Part shown: positions 17,995 to 27,138 of the stretch, piece after piece
Layout: every line of letters begins with the position of its first letter
How positions within the stretch are numbered: the stretch's first letter is position 1
From: Moraxella sp.
Lineage (GTDB): Bacteria > Pseudomonadota > Gammaproteobacteria > Pseudomonadales > Moraxellaceae
DNA length: 64,000 nt
Assembly (NCBI GenBank): GCA_030525825.1
Contig: JAUNDZ010000005.1
Span: 31,260 to 95,259, forward strand
Reading direction: 5' to 3'
Position numbers and translations under genes: made by a program
The notes under the pieces: generated by a model
What the model saw: only the letters and a program-made list of their open reading frames with translations
The model's database searches: none
What the model was told of the DNA's origin: nothing

Positions 17995-19134
17995 GTGTTA
18001 TTTGATTATGAAACCTTAAAGCTCATCTGGTGGTTGCTCGTTGGTGTGCTACTGATTGGCTTTGCCATCATGGATGGTCATGACATGGGTGTGTGTAGTC
18101 TGCTGCCTTTTGTGGGTAAAAATGATGACGAGCGACGAGTGATTATCAACACCATTGGTCCGCATTGGGAAGGTAATCAAGTGTGGTTCATCACCGCAGG
18201 CGGGGCGATATTCGCTGCTTTGCCACTGGTGTATGCGACGGCATTTAGTGGCTTTTATTGGGCGTTGATGGCGGCATTGTGGGCGATGTTTTTTCGTCCT
18301 GTGGGCTTTAAATACCGCAGTATGATTAAAAATGCTCGTTGGCGAAAAACTTGGGATTGGGGGCTGTTTGTTGGCTCATTTGTACCTGCTGCCATCTTTG
18401 GGGTGGCGTTTGGCAATCTGTTTTTGGGCGTGCCGTTTGGCTTTGATGAGCTGTTGGTGTCGTCTTATACAGGTTCGTTTTTTGAGCTGTTAAGTCCGTT
18501 TGCTCTATTATGTGGCTTGGTGAGTGCCTGTATGCTCATCATGCAAGGCGGTGTGTATTTGGCTCATCGCACCGTAGGCGATATTCAGGCACGCACGATA
18601 CGCTATTCTTTGCTATTCTCGGTACTGACGGTGGTACTGTTTGTCGGTGCAGGTTTTTGGGTGGCGAATATCGACGGCTATGTCATCACCAGCACGATGG
18701 ATAAGGGCGGTCTGATAGACCCAACTGCCAAGACGGTCTTGCAGCAGGTAGGTGCTTGGCTTAATAACTACCACGAGCAGCCGTTGCTGTGGGTGTTCCC
18801 TGCTTTGGGTGTTGTCATGCCGTTGGTGGTGATGGGGCTATTAAAATTGGGTAAAACTTTCTTAGCATTCATCGCATCAAGCTGTGCCATCTTTGGGATA
18901 ATCATGACCGCAGGTGTGGCACTATTTCCCTTTTATATGCCGTCATCGAGCGACCCTAAGTCGAGCCTGACGGTCTGGGACAGCACATCGAGCCAGTTTA
19001 CGCTTATGGTCATGCTCTATGTGGTGGTGTTTATTTTGCCTGTGGTGGTTGGTTATACCAGTTGGGCATACAGCATCATGCGTGGTAAAGTAACCAAAGC
19101 CTATATCAAAGAAAACGAACATATGCTTTATTAA
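17995..19134 (+). CDS. cydB: Cytochrome bd ubiquinol oxidase subunit II
   Basis: A 379-residue membrane subunit that pairs with CydA. Signatures: WWLLVGVLLIGFAIMDGHDMG near the N-terminus, GPHWEGNQVWFITAGGAIFAA, and a C-terminal YTSWAYSIMRGKV. The start is GTG at 17995, preceded by AAGGAG, an unusual but well-supported start. About eight to nine hydrophobic segments are visible. Confidence 0.97.
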   Translation: MLFDYETLKLIWWLLVGVLLIGFAIMDGHDMGVCSLLPFVGKNDDERRVIINTIGPHWEGNQVWFITAGGAIFAALPLVYATAFSGFYWALMAALWAMFFRPVGFKYRSMIKNARWRKTWDWGLFVGSFVPAAIFGVAFGNLFLGVPFGFDELLVSSYTGSFFELLSPFALLCGLVSACMLIMQGGVYLAHRTVGDIQARTIRYSLLFSVLTVVLFVGAGFWVANIDGYVITSTMDKGGLIDPTAKTVLQQVGAWLNNYHEQPLLWVFPALGVVMPLVVMGLLKLGKTFLAFIASSCAIFGIIMTAGVALFPFYMPSSSDPKSSLTVWDSTSSQFTLMVMLYVVVFILPVVVGYTSWAYSIMRGKVTKAYIKENEHMLY

Positions 19135-19159
19135 GCATGATAGATATAAGGAGTAACTC

Positions 19160-19285
19160 ATGTGGTATTTTGCATGGATATTGGGTCTGGGCTTTGCGGT
19201 ATTGCTCGCCATCATCAGTGCGGTGTGGGTGGAGTTTGAAGAATCACGCCATAACGCTTTTTATAAAGATGTCGATGTGGATTAA
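19160..19285 (+). CDS. cydX: Cytochrome bd accessory subunit CydX
   Basis: A 41-residue single-span membrane peptide, MWYFAWILGLGFAV..., matching the CydX/YbgT family, which starts with the same MWYFAWILG. CydX stabilises the hemes of the CydAB complex. It lies 25 bp after cydB with AAGGAG as ribosome-binding site. The C-terminus is acidic and polar, as usual. Confidence 0.95.
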   Translation: MWYFAWILGLGFAVLLAIISAVWVEFEESRHNAFYKDVDVD

Positions 19286-19303
19286 GACCTAATCATTGAT
19301 AAC

Positions 19304-19336
19304 AAAAAACCATGCCTTTAGGGCGTGGTTTTTTTA
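19304..19336 (+). terminator. Terminator of cydABX
   Basis: AAAACCATGCC / GGGCGTGGTTTT with a tight loop and T7. Confidence 0.85.
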
Positions 19337-19426
19337 TGTATTTGGTTAAGCATCACGCACTTTGGGTGTAAATGGACAAATGATGGTATAATAAGGCATT
19401 TTAATTGATTGTTTAACGGTTTTTTT

Positions 19427-21478
19427 ATGTCTCATTCTGCACTAATAAAGTCCGCCATCTGTGCTTTGATGGTCTGTACACTTGCCACGCCAGCCACTTC
19501 CATTGCCCAAAGTGGTGGTTTGGCGGCACTGTTTGGGCAACAATCACAGAAATTTTTGCCCGTGCATGAAGCATTTGATGTCAAGGTGCGTGTAGAAGGG
19601 CGGGAAGTCGTCGCGGTCTTTAAGGTTACGCCAGAGCATTATATCTATCGTGATAAACTTGTCCTAAAATTGCCCAGTGGTGTACAAGCATCCAAATGGC
19701 AATTTGATAAAACGCCCACCACGATAGACGACCCAACCTTTGGGCGTGTGGCGGTATTTGAAGAAGATGTGGTGGCAAGGGCGACATTAAGCGGTGTGGG
19801 GAGCGAGACGGCAGCGTCATTGCGTTGGCAAGGCTGTGCAAAAGCAGGGCTGTGTTATCCACCAGAGACGAGCCGATTTGAGCTTAATGCACAAAATTTA
19901 TCCAATGGCTCGCCAAATGGCTCATCTAATGACACACCAAAACAAGAGCAAGCCAAGCAGCCGAGTGTGGCGATAAAGCAAGAGTCATCAAATCAGCCAA
20001 TGACATCAAAGCCTAAGGCAGACCCAGTCATTAGCCCTACTGCCAATCCTGATAATGCCAAGAGTATGGCGGAAGAGAGCGATGCATTACCTGCGGTCAA
20101 TATCGTGCAACCTGTGCCATCGCAGGTGGATAAAGCCGATGATAAATCAGGGGCGGCTACTGTGCCTGATGAGCAGACGGCAGACGGCACGACACCAATC
20201 CCACCCACCCAACGCCATGAGCTGAACCATACGCTAGAGCAGGCGTATGACCCCTTTGGTATTCGTGATAATCCTGTGCTGGCTGTGGGGCTGCTGTTCT
20301 TGGCGGGGCTGCTGCTGTCCTTGACACCGTGTGTGTATCCGATGATACCCATCGTGGCGAATATCGTCGCCAGACAAAACACGCTAGATACCAAAAAAGG
20401 TCTGCTATTGTCATCAGCCTATGGTCTGGGGGTGGCAACTTCCTATGGGCTGCTTGGGGCTTTGATAGCATGGTTTGGTAGAGCAATAAATGTGATGGGT
20501 TATCTACAAAATCCTGTAGTGCTTATCGGCTTTGCCGTACTCTTTGCTGTGCTTGCCTTGTATATGTTTGATGCCATCAAAGTGGGGTTGCCTGCTGTCA
20601 TTCGTGATCGACTACAAGGCATCTCACAGATGGCGGATGACAGGCTTGGGCGAGTGGGCGGTAGTTTTTTGGCGGGGATGCTTTCGGCACTCGTGGTGTC
20701 GCCTTGTGTGTCTGCACCGATGGCAGGGGCATTGGCGGCGGTATCGGTCAGTGGCAGCGTGCTGTTTGGATTTTTGGCGTTATTTGCTCTAGGGGTGGGA
20801 CTGTCGGTGCCACTGGTGCTGATTGGTATGGCACAAGGTCGCTTCATGCCAAAGGCAGGCGGCTGGATGCTTCGGGTAAAAGAGCTTTGCGGTCTGCTGC
20901 TATTGGCGGTGGCGGTGTCTATGGTGGAGCGAGTGTTTGCATCGGTGTGGGTGCTGGTGCTATGGGCGGTGTGGTTTGCGATGGCAGGGGTGTGGCTGTG
21001 GCGGCTTGGCGTGTGGGTCTGTCGTGCGGTGGCGTTGTTGGTGTTTTTGTGGGTGGGCTGCCTGATGGCAGGTGTTGGCACAGGGTCTGTTGATGCTTGG
21101 CGACCACTGGATAAATTGACCACACAGTCGGTCGAGAAAGGCGATTACCCTGATATTTACATCACGACCATTGGCGAGCTTGATGAGATTTTGGCGAGTC
21201 GTGATAAAGTCATCATCGATGTTACTGCAGATTGGTGCATCGAATGCCGCATCATGGAGCGAGAGCTGTTCACGCAACGACCTGATGGCATGGCACGGGT
21301 GCAGCTGGTGAAGTTTGACATCACCGAAGTCAGCGATGACAGTCGTGCCTTGCTGGCTCGTTATCAGCTGATGGGACCGCCTGCATTGCTCATGTATCAA
21401 GACGGCAAGCTCATCAATGTACTGCTTGGGCAGACCAAGCGTTCAGACTTTGAGTCGGCATTACAGCGGTTCGATTAA
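19427..21478 (+). CDS. dsbD: Thiol:disulfide interchange protein DsbD
   Basis: A 683-residue inner-membrane protein that moves electrons from cytosolic thioredoxin to periplasmic DsbC/DsbG and cytochrome c maturation. Order: signal peptide (1-28), periplasmic alpha domain with the CAKAGLCYP Cys pair (about 142-148), a long polar Ser/Pro/Gln-rich linker (about 160-265), the eight-helix CcdA-like domain with TPCVYPMIP and SPCVSAPMAG, and a C-terminal thioredoxin domain with WCIEC. E. coli DsbD is 565 residues, so the linker accounts for the extra length. Start at 19427 (MSHSAL); a TTG 18 bp upstream is less likely. Confidence 0.93.
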   Translation: MSHSALIKSAICALMVCTLATPATSIAQSGGLAALFGQQSQKFLPVHEAFDVKVRVEGREVVAVFKVTPEHYIYRDKLVLKLPSGVQASKWQFDKTPTTIDDPTFGRVAVFEEDVVARATLSGVGSETAASLRWQGCAKAGLCYPPETSRFELNAQNLSNGSPNGSSNDTPKQEQAKQPSVAIKQESSNQPMTSKPKADPVISPTANPDNAKSMAEESDALPAVNIVQPVPSQVDKADDKSGAATVPDEQTADGTTPIPPTQRHELNHTLEQAYDPFGIRDNPVLAVGLLFLAGLLLSLTPCVYPMIPIVANIVARQNTLDTKKGLLLSSAYGLGVATSYGLLGALIAWFGRAINVMGYLQNPVVLIGFAVLFAVLALYMFDAIKVGLPAVIRDRLQGISQMADDRLGRVGGSFLAGMLSALVVSPCVSAPMAGALAAVSVSGSVLFGFLALFALGVGLSVPLVLIGMAQGRFMPKAGGWMLRVKELCGLLLLAVAVSMVERVFASVWVLVLWAVWFAMAGVWLWRLGVWVCRAVALLVFLWVGCLMAGVGTGSVDAWRPLDKLTTQSVEKGDYPDIYITTIGELDEILASRDKVIIDVTADWCIECRIMERELFTQRPDGMARVQLVKFDITEVSDDSRALLARYQLMGPPALLMYQDGKLINVLLGQTKRSDFESALQRFD

Positions 21479-21503
21479 TAATCATTGCTGATGTAAGTAT
21501 CAG

Positions 21504-21540
21504 TAAAAACCATCGCTTTTGTTTCAGCGGTGGTTTTTTT
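21504..21540 (+). terminator. Terminator of dsbD
   Basis: AAAACCATCGCT pairs with AGCGGTGGTTTT (one wobble), followed by T7. It opens a 333-bp gap (21479-21811) that otherwise shows only the convergent alsT terminator and no gene. Confidence 0.85.
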
Positions 21541-21755
21541 ATTGACTGGATTGTCATGCGGATGCAATCAAAGAGCTGTAAAACTACCATACCACAACAG
21601 CTGTTTTGGCAGTCAGGTGCGTAACAAAAAGATTTGACAAAACGCTGTGCCATACACACCTGAACGCTTGTGGTGGCATTTAGGCTTATGGGTTATCAAG
21701 CAGGCTTTTATATTGCCAAATCACGCAATCGATCTTAGCCAAACCACTTGATAAA

Positions 21756-21791
21756 ATAAAAAAATTAAGCCCCACGAGTCGCAGGGCTTAA
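21756..21791 (-). terminator. Terminator of the alsT-like gene
   Basis: On the minus strand AAGCCC / GGGCTT closes an 11-base loop and is followed by AATTTTTTTATTTT. Confidence 0.7.
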
Positions 21792-21811
21792 TTGGCTGAT
21801 TAACCTAAGGA

Positions 21812-23311
21812 TTATTTGTTCTTAAGTCTTTCTTCCCAGAAAGTTGCATTTTTGATGCCCAGTTTGACAGGGTCAAAGGTGTAGTTGGTTACACCAGCTT
21901 TTTTCTGAGCTTCATAGTCTCTTAACGCTTTTAGGGCAGGTTTTGCCATGAAAGTCATGATGACAATACCCACGATGTTCAGCCATGCAGTCAGACCGAC
22001 ACCAACATCACCCATGTTCCAGATGTAGCCTGAGCTATTGACCGCACCATAAGCCACCGCTGACAGCAGGACGAGCTTGATGATGAACAACGCCCCAGAA
22101 GTCTTAAATGAGCGAGTCAGATAGGCGACATTGACTTCGGCAATGTAGTAATACGCCATGATGGTGGTGAATGAGAAGAAGAATACCGCAATCGCCACAA
22201 AGACACTACCAAAACCACCGAACATCGATGATACTGCCATCTGAGTAAATGCGGGGCTACTGATGGCGGTATCGGCAGCAACATTTTGGACGATGAATGC
22301 ACCGTTCAGGTGTTCTGGTTGAATGTTATACATGCCAGTCATCAAAATCATAAACGCAGTTGCTGAGCAGACGAACAGCGTATCAATATACACTGAGAAT
22401 GCTTGTACGATACCTTGCTGAGCAGGGTGTTCAACTTCGGCAGCACCAGCGTGGTGCGGACCTGTACCTTGACCTGCTTCGTTAGAATAGACACCACGCT
22501 TAACACCCCAGCCAATTGCTGCACCCAGACCTGCTTGAGCGGTAAAGGCATCACCCACAATTAAGGCAAGCACTTCTGGCAGTTTGCTGATGTTCATAAA
22601 GATGATGAGTAGAGCCATTAGGATATAGCCTAATGCCATGAATGGCACGACATATTCAGCCACCTTAGCGATACGCTTAACACCACCAAAGATGATAAGA
22701 CCAAGCACGATGACGATGAACAGCGTTGCGATGAGCTTATTCATGCCCACATCGCCAAAGGCAGTCGCCACAATCGTCCCTTCGCCTGTAATGTTGGCGA
22801 TGGCATTAGCGACACCGTTGGCTTGTACACCAGGTAGGAACAGACCGCAAGAGATGATGAATGAGATGGCAACGATGATACCAAAAATCTTGCCGAATGC
22901 ACCGCCAAAGAATTTTTCAAAATAATAGGCAGGACCACCACGGTATTGACCTTTGTCGTTTTCTTTATAAATCTGAGCAAGTGTACTTTCAACATAGGCA
23001 GTTGATGCACCTAGGAACGCCACCACCCACATCCAAAAGACCGCACCTGGACCACCAAAGCCGATGGCGGCTGCCACACCTGCGATGTTGCCCATACCGA
23101 CACGCCCAGACACTGATACCGCCAGTGCTTGAAATGAGCTGATGCCTTCTTTTGAGTCTTTGTTAGAAAAGAGCAGTTTGACCATCTCTTTTAGATGGCG
23201 TACTTGCATGAGTCGTGTTGCGATAGAATAGCTAAAACCTACCACCAAGCACAACCAAATCAAGGCTGGCGACCAGATGATGCCATTGAGCCAATTAATA
23301 AAATTTTCCAT
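21812..23311 (-). CDS. alsT: Sodium:alanine/glycine symporter, AGCS family
   Basis: A 499-residue polytopic transporter that takes up alanine and/or glycine with sodium. Family marks: the VSGRVGMGNIAGVAAAIGFGGPGAVFWMWV stretch, GGPAYYFEKFFGG, the SNEAGQGTGPHHAGAAEVEHPAQQG signature and a late FSFTTIMAYYYIAE motif. An AAGGAAAAATT ribosome-binding region precedes the ATG. It is a single-gene unit. AGCS genes are often under glycine riboswitches, but the leader (23312-23420) shows none. Confidence 0.93.
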   Translation of the reverse strand: MENFINWLNGIIWSPALIWLCLVVGFSYSIATRLMQVRHLKEMVKLLFSNKDSKEGISSFQALAVSVSGRVGMGNIAGVAAAIGFGGPGAVFWMWVVAFLGASTAYVESTLAQIYKENDKGQYRGGPAYYFEKFFGGAFGKIFGIIVAISFIISCGLFLPGVQANGVANAIANITGEGTIVATAFGDVGMNKLIATLFIVIVLGLIIFGGVKRIAKVAEYVVPFMALGYILMALLIIFMNISKLPEVLALIVGDAFTAQAGLGAAIGWGVKRGVYSNEAGQGTGPHHAGAAEVEHPAQQGIVQAFSVYIDTLFVCSATAFMILMTGMYNIQPEHLNGAFIVQNVAADTAISSPAFTQMAVSSMFGGFGSVFVAIAVFFFSFTTIMAYYYIAEVNVAYLTRSFKTSGALFIIKLVLLSAVAYGAVNSSGYIWNMGDVGVGLTAWLNIVGIVIMTFMAKPALKALRDYEAQKKAGVTNYTFDPVKLGIKNATFWEERLKNK

Positions 23312-23803
23312 AATTTTTCCTTAGCCATAGAATAGACTAAATAATGACAATAAATAGAGTTTTGCACTCAAAAAAGAAAGGATTTTATGCTTAATAAAAT
23401 GACGTAAAAAGTGGGTCAAGCTGCCATGAGTTGATGCTTTTTATCGTCTTTTTTATTAAACATAAATTTCATGTTGCAATTTGCCACATTTTCGTAACAA
23501 ATGCCAGTAAAATTTGCATTTTTTGGCGTATTTTTTACAAAAAACTTGATTTTTGCGAAGTTGGGGTCAATTAAAGGGGTATTTGTCGATTTTTTTGTCC
23601 AAAAAAATGCCATTTTTGATGGATAAATGTATCACAGCGTTTTGCAAGTTTAACAATCGTGTTGTGCTTGTGTAAGATTTACACGCTTTGACTTGTTTTT
23701 TTGCTCAAAGATTGTCATCATAGTGCTACTTTGGCGGATTTTTTAATGTGTTTGGTCATCCAAGCAAGTTGTCGCCACTTTGACCCAAGATAAGGAAAAG
23801 AAC
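23312..23803. other. 492-bp divergent intergenic region
   Basis: AT-rich spacer between the alsT-like gene and lemA. A 65-codon minus-strand frame (23416-23613) has a Lys/Asn/Phe-rich composition typical of chance translation and no ribosome-binding site. I see no RNA gene or convincing palindrome. Confidence 0.5.
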
Positions 23804-24481
23804 ATGAAATCTTTTAAAAAACTCACCGTCGCTGCACTACTTGCCAGCTCAGTCAGCTTATCAGGCTGTGGTTATAACTCGCTGCAAGCCCAAGATGAGC
23901 AGGTTAATGCATCATGGTCAGAAGTGGTGAACCAATACCAACGCCGTGCTGACCTAGTGCCAAACCTTGTATCGGTGGTGGAGCGTTATGCCCAGCACGA
24001 AAAAGGCGTGTTCAGCGAAGTGGCGGCAGCTCGTGCGGCAGCTGGCAGCATTCAGATGACCCCAGAGACGCTCAACGACCCTGTTGCCATGCAAAAATTC
24101 CAAGAAGCCCAAGCTCAGATGACGGGTGCTTTGTCTCGCTTGATGGCAATCTCAGAAAACTATCCACAGCTAAAAGCGGATGCAATTTTCCAAGACCTAC
24201 AAGCTCAGCTTGAAGGCACAGAAAACCGCATCACGGTGGCTCGTCAGCGTTATATCCAAGATGTTCAAGGCTATAACACCACCGTGCGTCAATTCCCAAC
24301 CAACCTTACGGCGATGGTGTTTGGCATGAAAGCCAAGCCGAATTTTAGCGTTGAGAATGAGCGAGCCATCTCGGCAGCACCGACAGTCAGCTTTAATAAT
24401 GGTGCATCAGCCTCTGCCCCTGCTGCAAGCGGTACAGCGACAGCAGGTTCAAATACAGGCACCGCCATCGCTAGCCAATAA
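23804..24481 (+). CDS. lemA: LemA-family lipoprotein
   Basis: A 225-residue LemA protein. The start at 23804 follows AAGGAAAAGA and gives a lipoprotein signal ending LSGC. The core holds the family pattern: ASWSEVVNQYQRRADLVPNLVSVVERYAQHEKGVF, then RLMAISENYPQLKADAIFQDLQAQLEGTENRITVARQRY, as a four-helix bundle. Typical LemA proteins have an N-terminal membrane helix; here it is a lipobox. The C-terminus is Ala/Ser/Gly-rich. It heads a cluster with two TPM proteins, a conserved arrangement of unclear function. Confidence 0.92.
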   Translation: MKSFKKLTVAALLASSVSLSGCGYNSLQAQDEQVNASWSEVVNQYQRRADLVPNLVSVVERYAQHEKGVFSEVAAARAAAGSIQMTPETLNDPVAMQKFQEAQAQMTGALSRLMAISENYPQLKADAIFQDLQAQLEGTENRITVARQRYIQDVQGYNTTVRQFPTNLTAMVFGMKAKPNFSVENERAISAAPTVSFNNGASASAPAASGTATAGSNTGTAIASQ

Positions 24482-24491
24482 GGTGGCGGAC

Positions 24492-25658
24492 ATGCCAAAA
24501 AAAGCTGGATGGATGAGTTTGACCCATGTTGGCACTCGGCTTGTGCCTGTGCTGTTTGGTGTGGTCATGTCATCGCAAGTACTGGCGTCATCAGCGACCG
24601 CCACCGCCACAGCGACTGCCAGTGCAGAAGATGAAATGGCGGCGGCGGTCGTTGTCGCCAATCAAAATCAAGCGGTGGGCGGCGTCCTAAAAGACACAGC
24701 TGGTACACCGCTGTCGCCTTTGACGGATTCTGTCAAAGACCTTACTCGCACGACCAGCAGTAATACAGCGAGCAATCAACAAAACGGCACGGCAACCGTC
24801 ACTGCCCAATCTCCCACCACTTCCAACGCTCCGAGTGTAACGCATGATAAGCTCATCTTAAATGAGCCTGTGGTGGATGTTGCCAATATCCTATCGCCTA
24901 GCGAAAAGGCACATCTAAGCGAGCAGCTACGCACCTTGTATAATGACAATCTGGCACAGGCGGCACTGGTCATCGTACCCAGTACGCAGGGCATGCCGAT
25001 TTTTGATTATGCGATGGCGGTGGCTGACCGCTGGCAGCTGGGCAAAAAAGACACCGACGAAGGGCTGCTCATTGTGGTCGCCATCAATGACCGCAATCTG
25101 TACATCTTGACAGGGTATGGTCTTGAAGGGGTATTGCCTGATGCTGCCGTCAAACGCATCATTCGTGATGACATCACGCCATCTTTTAAGACAGGGCAAT
25201 ACGCACAAGGTCTATCAGCAGCGATAGGTAGCATCAGCGAAAGACTGCGTGCCGACCCTGAGACACTCAAACGAGCCGATGAAGCAGCAGGCGAGACCTC
25301 CGATGATTCTTATGGAGATGAAGGCATCTCTTTGATGGCTCTGCTTATCTTTGGCATTTGGTTTGGGCTGTTTTTGACATCCATTTTGGGTAGATTCTTG
25401 GGGGCGACCTTGACTGCAGGTGGCGTAGGCTTTTTTGGCTTTATGCTGGGTGCAGGGTTTATGGCGATTCCTGTTGCTTTTGGGGTGTGGTTACTATTGT
25501 TATTGTTCAGGTCTGGCTCAGGTCGTGGCGGACGGGGCGGCGGCTTTGTGGTGTTGCCCACAGGTGGCGGCGGCTTCGGCGGGGGTGGTTTTGGCTCTGG
25601 CGGCTTCGGCGGCGGAGGCGGCGGCTTCGGCGGGGGCGGTGCAGGTGGCTCTTGGTAG
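24492..25658 (+). CDS. TPM-domain membrane protein, YgcG-like
   Basis: A 388-residue protein starting 10 bp after lemA. A signal sequence (about residues 1-36) is followed by a low-complexity Ala/Thr/Ser region, a TPM_phosphatase domain (about 115-255; VDVANILSPSEKAHLSEQL, GLLIVVAINDRNLYILTGYGLEGVLPDA), two or three hydrophobic segments and a C-terminal Gly/Phe/Ser-rich tail. The tail is encoded by imperfect GGCGGCTTCGGCGG repeats (25560-25640), typical of YgcG proteins. The family's role is uncertain; TPM domains are linked to membrane protein quality control in plants. Confidence 0.85.
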   Translation: MPKKAGWMSLTHVGTRLVPVLFGVVMSSQVLASSATATATATASAEDEMAAAVVVANQNQAVGGVLKDTAGTPLSPLTDSVKDLTRTTSSNTASNQQNGTATVTAQSPTTSNAPSVTHDKLILNEPVVDVANILSPSEKAHLSEQLRTLYNDNLAQAALVIVPSTQGMPIFDYAMAVADRWQLGKKDTDEGLLIVVAINDRNLYILTGYGLEGVLPDAAVKRIIRDDITPSFKTGQYAQGLSAAIGSISERLRADPETLKRADEAAGETSDDSYGDEGISLMALLIFGIWFGLFLTSILGRFLGATLTAGGVGFFGFMLGAGFMAIPVAFGVWLLLLLFRSGSGRGGRGGGFVVLPTGGGGFGGGGFGSGGFGGGGGGFGGGGAGGSW

Positions 25659-25783
25659 TTTTTGGTTTTTTTAAAAAAATCCTAAAAACTCATCAGCCAC
25701 TCGTCTGATGGATTGCCAAGATTGCTTGGTCTGATGTTTTATTTGTTATTTATAAAAAAAGATTGATGGGGTGGTAAGTTAAG

Positions 25784-26302
25784 ATGCAGTATATTCACTC
25801 GACCAAAAGCCTATCTCGGCTTTGGCGACAGTTGAGCTTTATCCCGATTTTGCATAATCGCTGGCTGACTGATGAGCTAAAAACCAAATTTGCTCACGCC
25901 ATCACTCATGCGGAATCTGGACATCGTGGCGAGATTTATTTGGTCGTTGAAAATCATTTGCCCATCAGTCAGGCTTATCATGTGGATTGTCGTGAGCGTG
26001 CGTTGGCACTGTTTGGCACGCACCGAGTATGGGATACTGCCGAGAATACTGGCGTGATGATTTATGTCAATATTTGTGAGCATGACCTTGAAATCATCGC
26101 TGATAGGGGCATCGATGAGTGTGTGGACGATGCGACATGGCAAGGTTTGACACAAGCCGCCTTGCAGACTTGTCGCTCGGGTGATTTTGCTGCTGCCTTG
26201 ATGACTTTGATTGCTCAAATTGGCGACCTATTACGCCAGCATTACCCAGGTGATGATGTGAGTGGCAATGAGCTGGATAATGAAGTGGTGTTTTTAAAAT
26301 AA
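25784..26302 (+). CDS. Second TPM-domain protein
   Basis: A 172-residue cytosolic-looking protein without signal peptide. It matches the short TPM family that follows lemA and ygcG in many proteobacteria: residues 30-140 contain HAESGHRGEIYLVVE, RALALFGTHRVWDTAENTGVMIYVNICEHDLEIIADRGID and the GDFAAALMTLIAQIGDLL helix. It lies 125 bp after the previous gene, with a small CATCAG/CTGATG hairpin (25693-25714) between. It probably functions with its two neighbours. Confidence 0.82.
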   Translation: MQYIHSTKSLSRLWRQLSFIPILHNRWLTDELKTKFAHAITHAESGHRGEIYLVVENHLPISQAYHVDCRERALALFGTHRVWDTAENTGVMIYVNICEHDLEIIADRGIDECVDDATWQGLTQAALQTCRSGDFAAALMTLIAQIGDLLRQHYPGDDVSGNELDNEVVFLK

Positions 26303-26380
26303 ACCCAAAAACCATTAATCAACTCATGAAACCAACAAAAAATATCGCCAAAATTATCCACATAAATGTGTGAATTTTAC

Positions 26381-26409
26381 TTGTACTTTGCATGATTTTT
26401 TGGTAAAAT
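26381..26409 (+). promoter_or_regulatory. Promoter of rplU-rpmA
   Basis: TTGTAC (26381-26386), 17-bp spacer, TAAAAT (26404-26409). The predicted start near 26416 puts the leader structure right after transcription start. Confidence 0.6.
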
Positions 26410-26431
26410 ACCGTTTCATTTTTATGTCCTA

Positions 26432-26472
26432 GTCGTGTTCGTTATCAAGTGCTGTCAAGGGACAGCCACGAC
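26432..26472 (+). promoter_or_regulatory. Structured leader of rplU, candidate ribosomal-protein autoregulatory RNA
   Basis: GTCGTG (26432-26437) pairs with CACGAC (26467-26472), and directly stacked inside is GCTGTC-AAGG-GACAGC (26451-26466). A 13-nt one-sided bulge (26438-26450) separates the two left strands. It ends 25 nt before the L21 start codon. A binding site for L21 or another ribosomal protein is inferred. Confidence 0.55.
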
Positions 26473-26497
26473 ACACAGGTTTTTACGGAGAATGTAG

Positions 26498-26809
26498 ATG
26501 TACGCAGTAATCAAAAGTGGTGGTAAACAGCACCGTGTTAGCGTTGGCGAGACTTTGAAAGTTGAGCTACTAAAAGCTGAAAAAGGCGAAACGCTAAAGA
26601 TTGAAGATGTACTGATGGTTGTCAATGGTGCCGACATCAAAATCGGTCAGCCAGTTGTTGCTGGTGCTAGCGTTGAAGCAGAAGTGGTTGAGCATGGTCG
26701 TGGCAAAAAAGTGCGTATCGTTAAGCACCGCCGTCGTAAGCACTACCACAAAGAGCAAGGTCATCGTCAGTGGTTCACCGAGCTAAAAATCAAAGCAATC
26801 AACGCTTAA
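26498..26809 (+). CDS. rplU: 50S ribosomal protein L21
   Basis: A 103-residue ribosomal protein, [19 protein letters not shown] at the start and the [21 protein letters not shown] rRNA-binding C-terminus. Length equals E. coli L21. Preceded by ACGGAGAA. Cotranscribed with rpmA, 54 bp downstream; obgE, often third in this operon, is not present. Confidence 0.99.
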   Translation: MYAVIKSGGKQHRVSVGETLKVELLKAEKGETLKIEDVLMVVNGADIKIGQPVVAGASVEAEVVEHGRGKKVRIVKHRRRKHYHKEQGHRQWFTELKIKAINA

Positions 26810-26863
26810 TTACCATTATTTGATGACTTTAGACTCTAAAGCATCCACATAGGAGATATTCTC

Positions 26864-27121
26864 ATGGCACACAAAAAAGCCGCAGGTTCTACTCGTAACG
26901 GTCGTGATTCTAACCCAAAAATGCTTGGCGTAAAAGTATTCGGTGGTCAAGATGTTGTTGCAGGTAACATCATCGTTCGCCAACGCGGTACTGAATTCCA
27001 CGCAGGCGAAGGCGTAGGCATGGGTCGTGATCACACTTTATTCGCCCTAACTGAAGGCGTTGTAAAGTTTGAGACCAAAGGTCAATTTAACCGCCGTTAT
27101 GTATCTGTATTGGCAAAATAA
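26864..27121 (+). CDS. rpmA: 50S ribosomal protein L27
   Basis: An 85-residue protein near the peptidyl transferase centre. The N-terminus [16 protein letters not shown] and the [12 protein letters not shown] motif are diagnostic; there is no N-terminal cleavable extension as in Firmicutes. Preceded by AGGAGATATTCTC. Confidence 0.99.
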   Translation: MAHKKAAGSTRNGRDSNPKMLGVKVFGGQDVVAGNIIVRQRGTEFHAGEGVGMGRDHTLFALTEGVVKFETKGQFNRRYVSVLAK

Positions 27122-27138
27122 TCCAATATCGATAACAT

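Noticed and set aside
20500-21123. 207-codon minus-strand frame inside dsbD
   Set aside because: Thr/Pro/Ala/His-rich composition mirrors the Val/Gly/Trp-rich membrane domain on the plus strand; no similarity to a family.
23312-23420. Glycine riboswitch before the AGCS symporter gene
   Set aside because: Searched because the family is often so regulated, but no GGAGAG-type motif or paired helices were seen.
23416-23613. 65-codon minus-strand frame in the alsT-lemA gap
   Set aside because: No ribosome-binding site and composition typical of AT-rich non-coding DNA.
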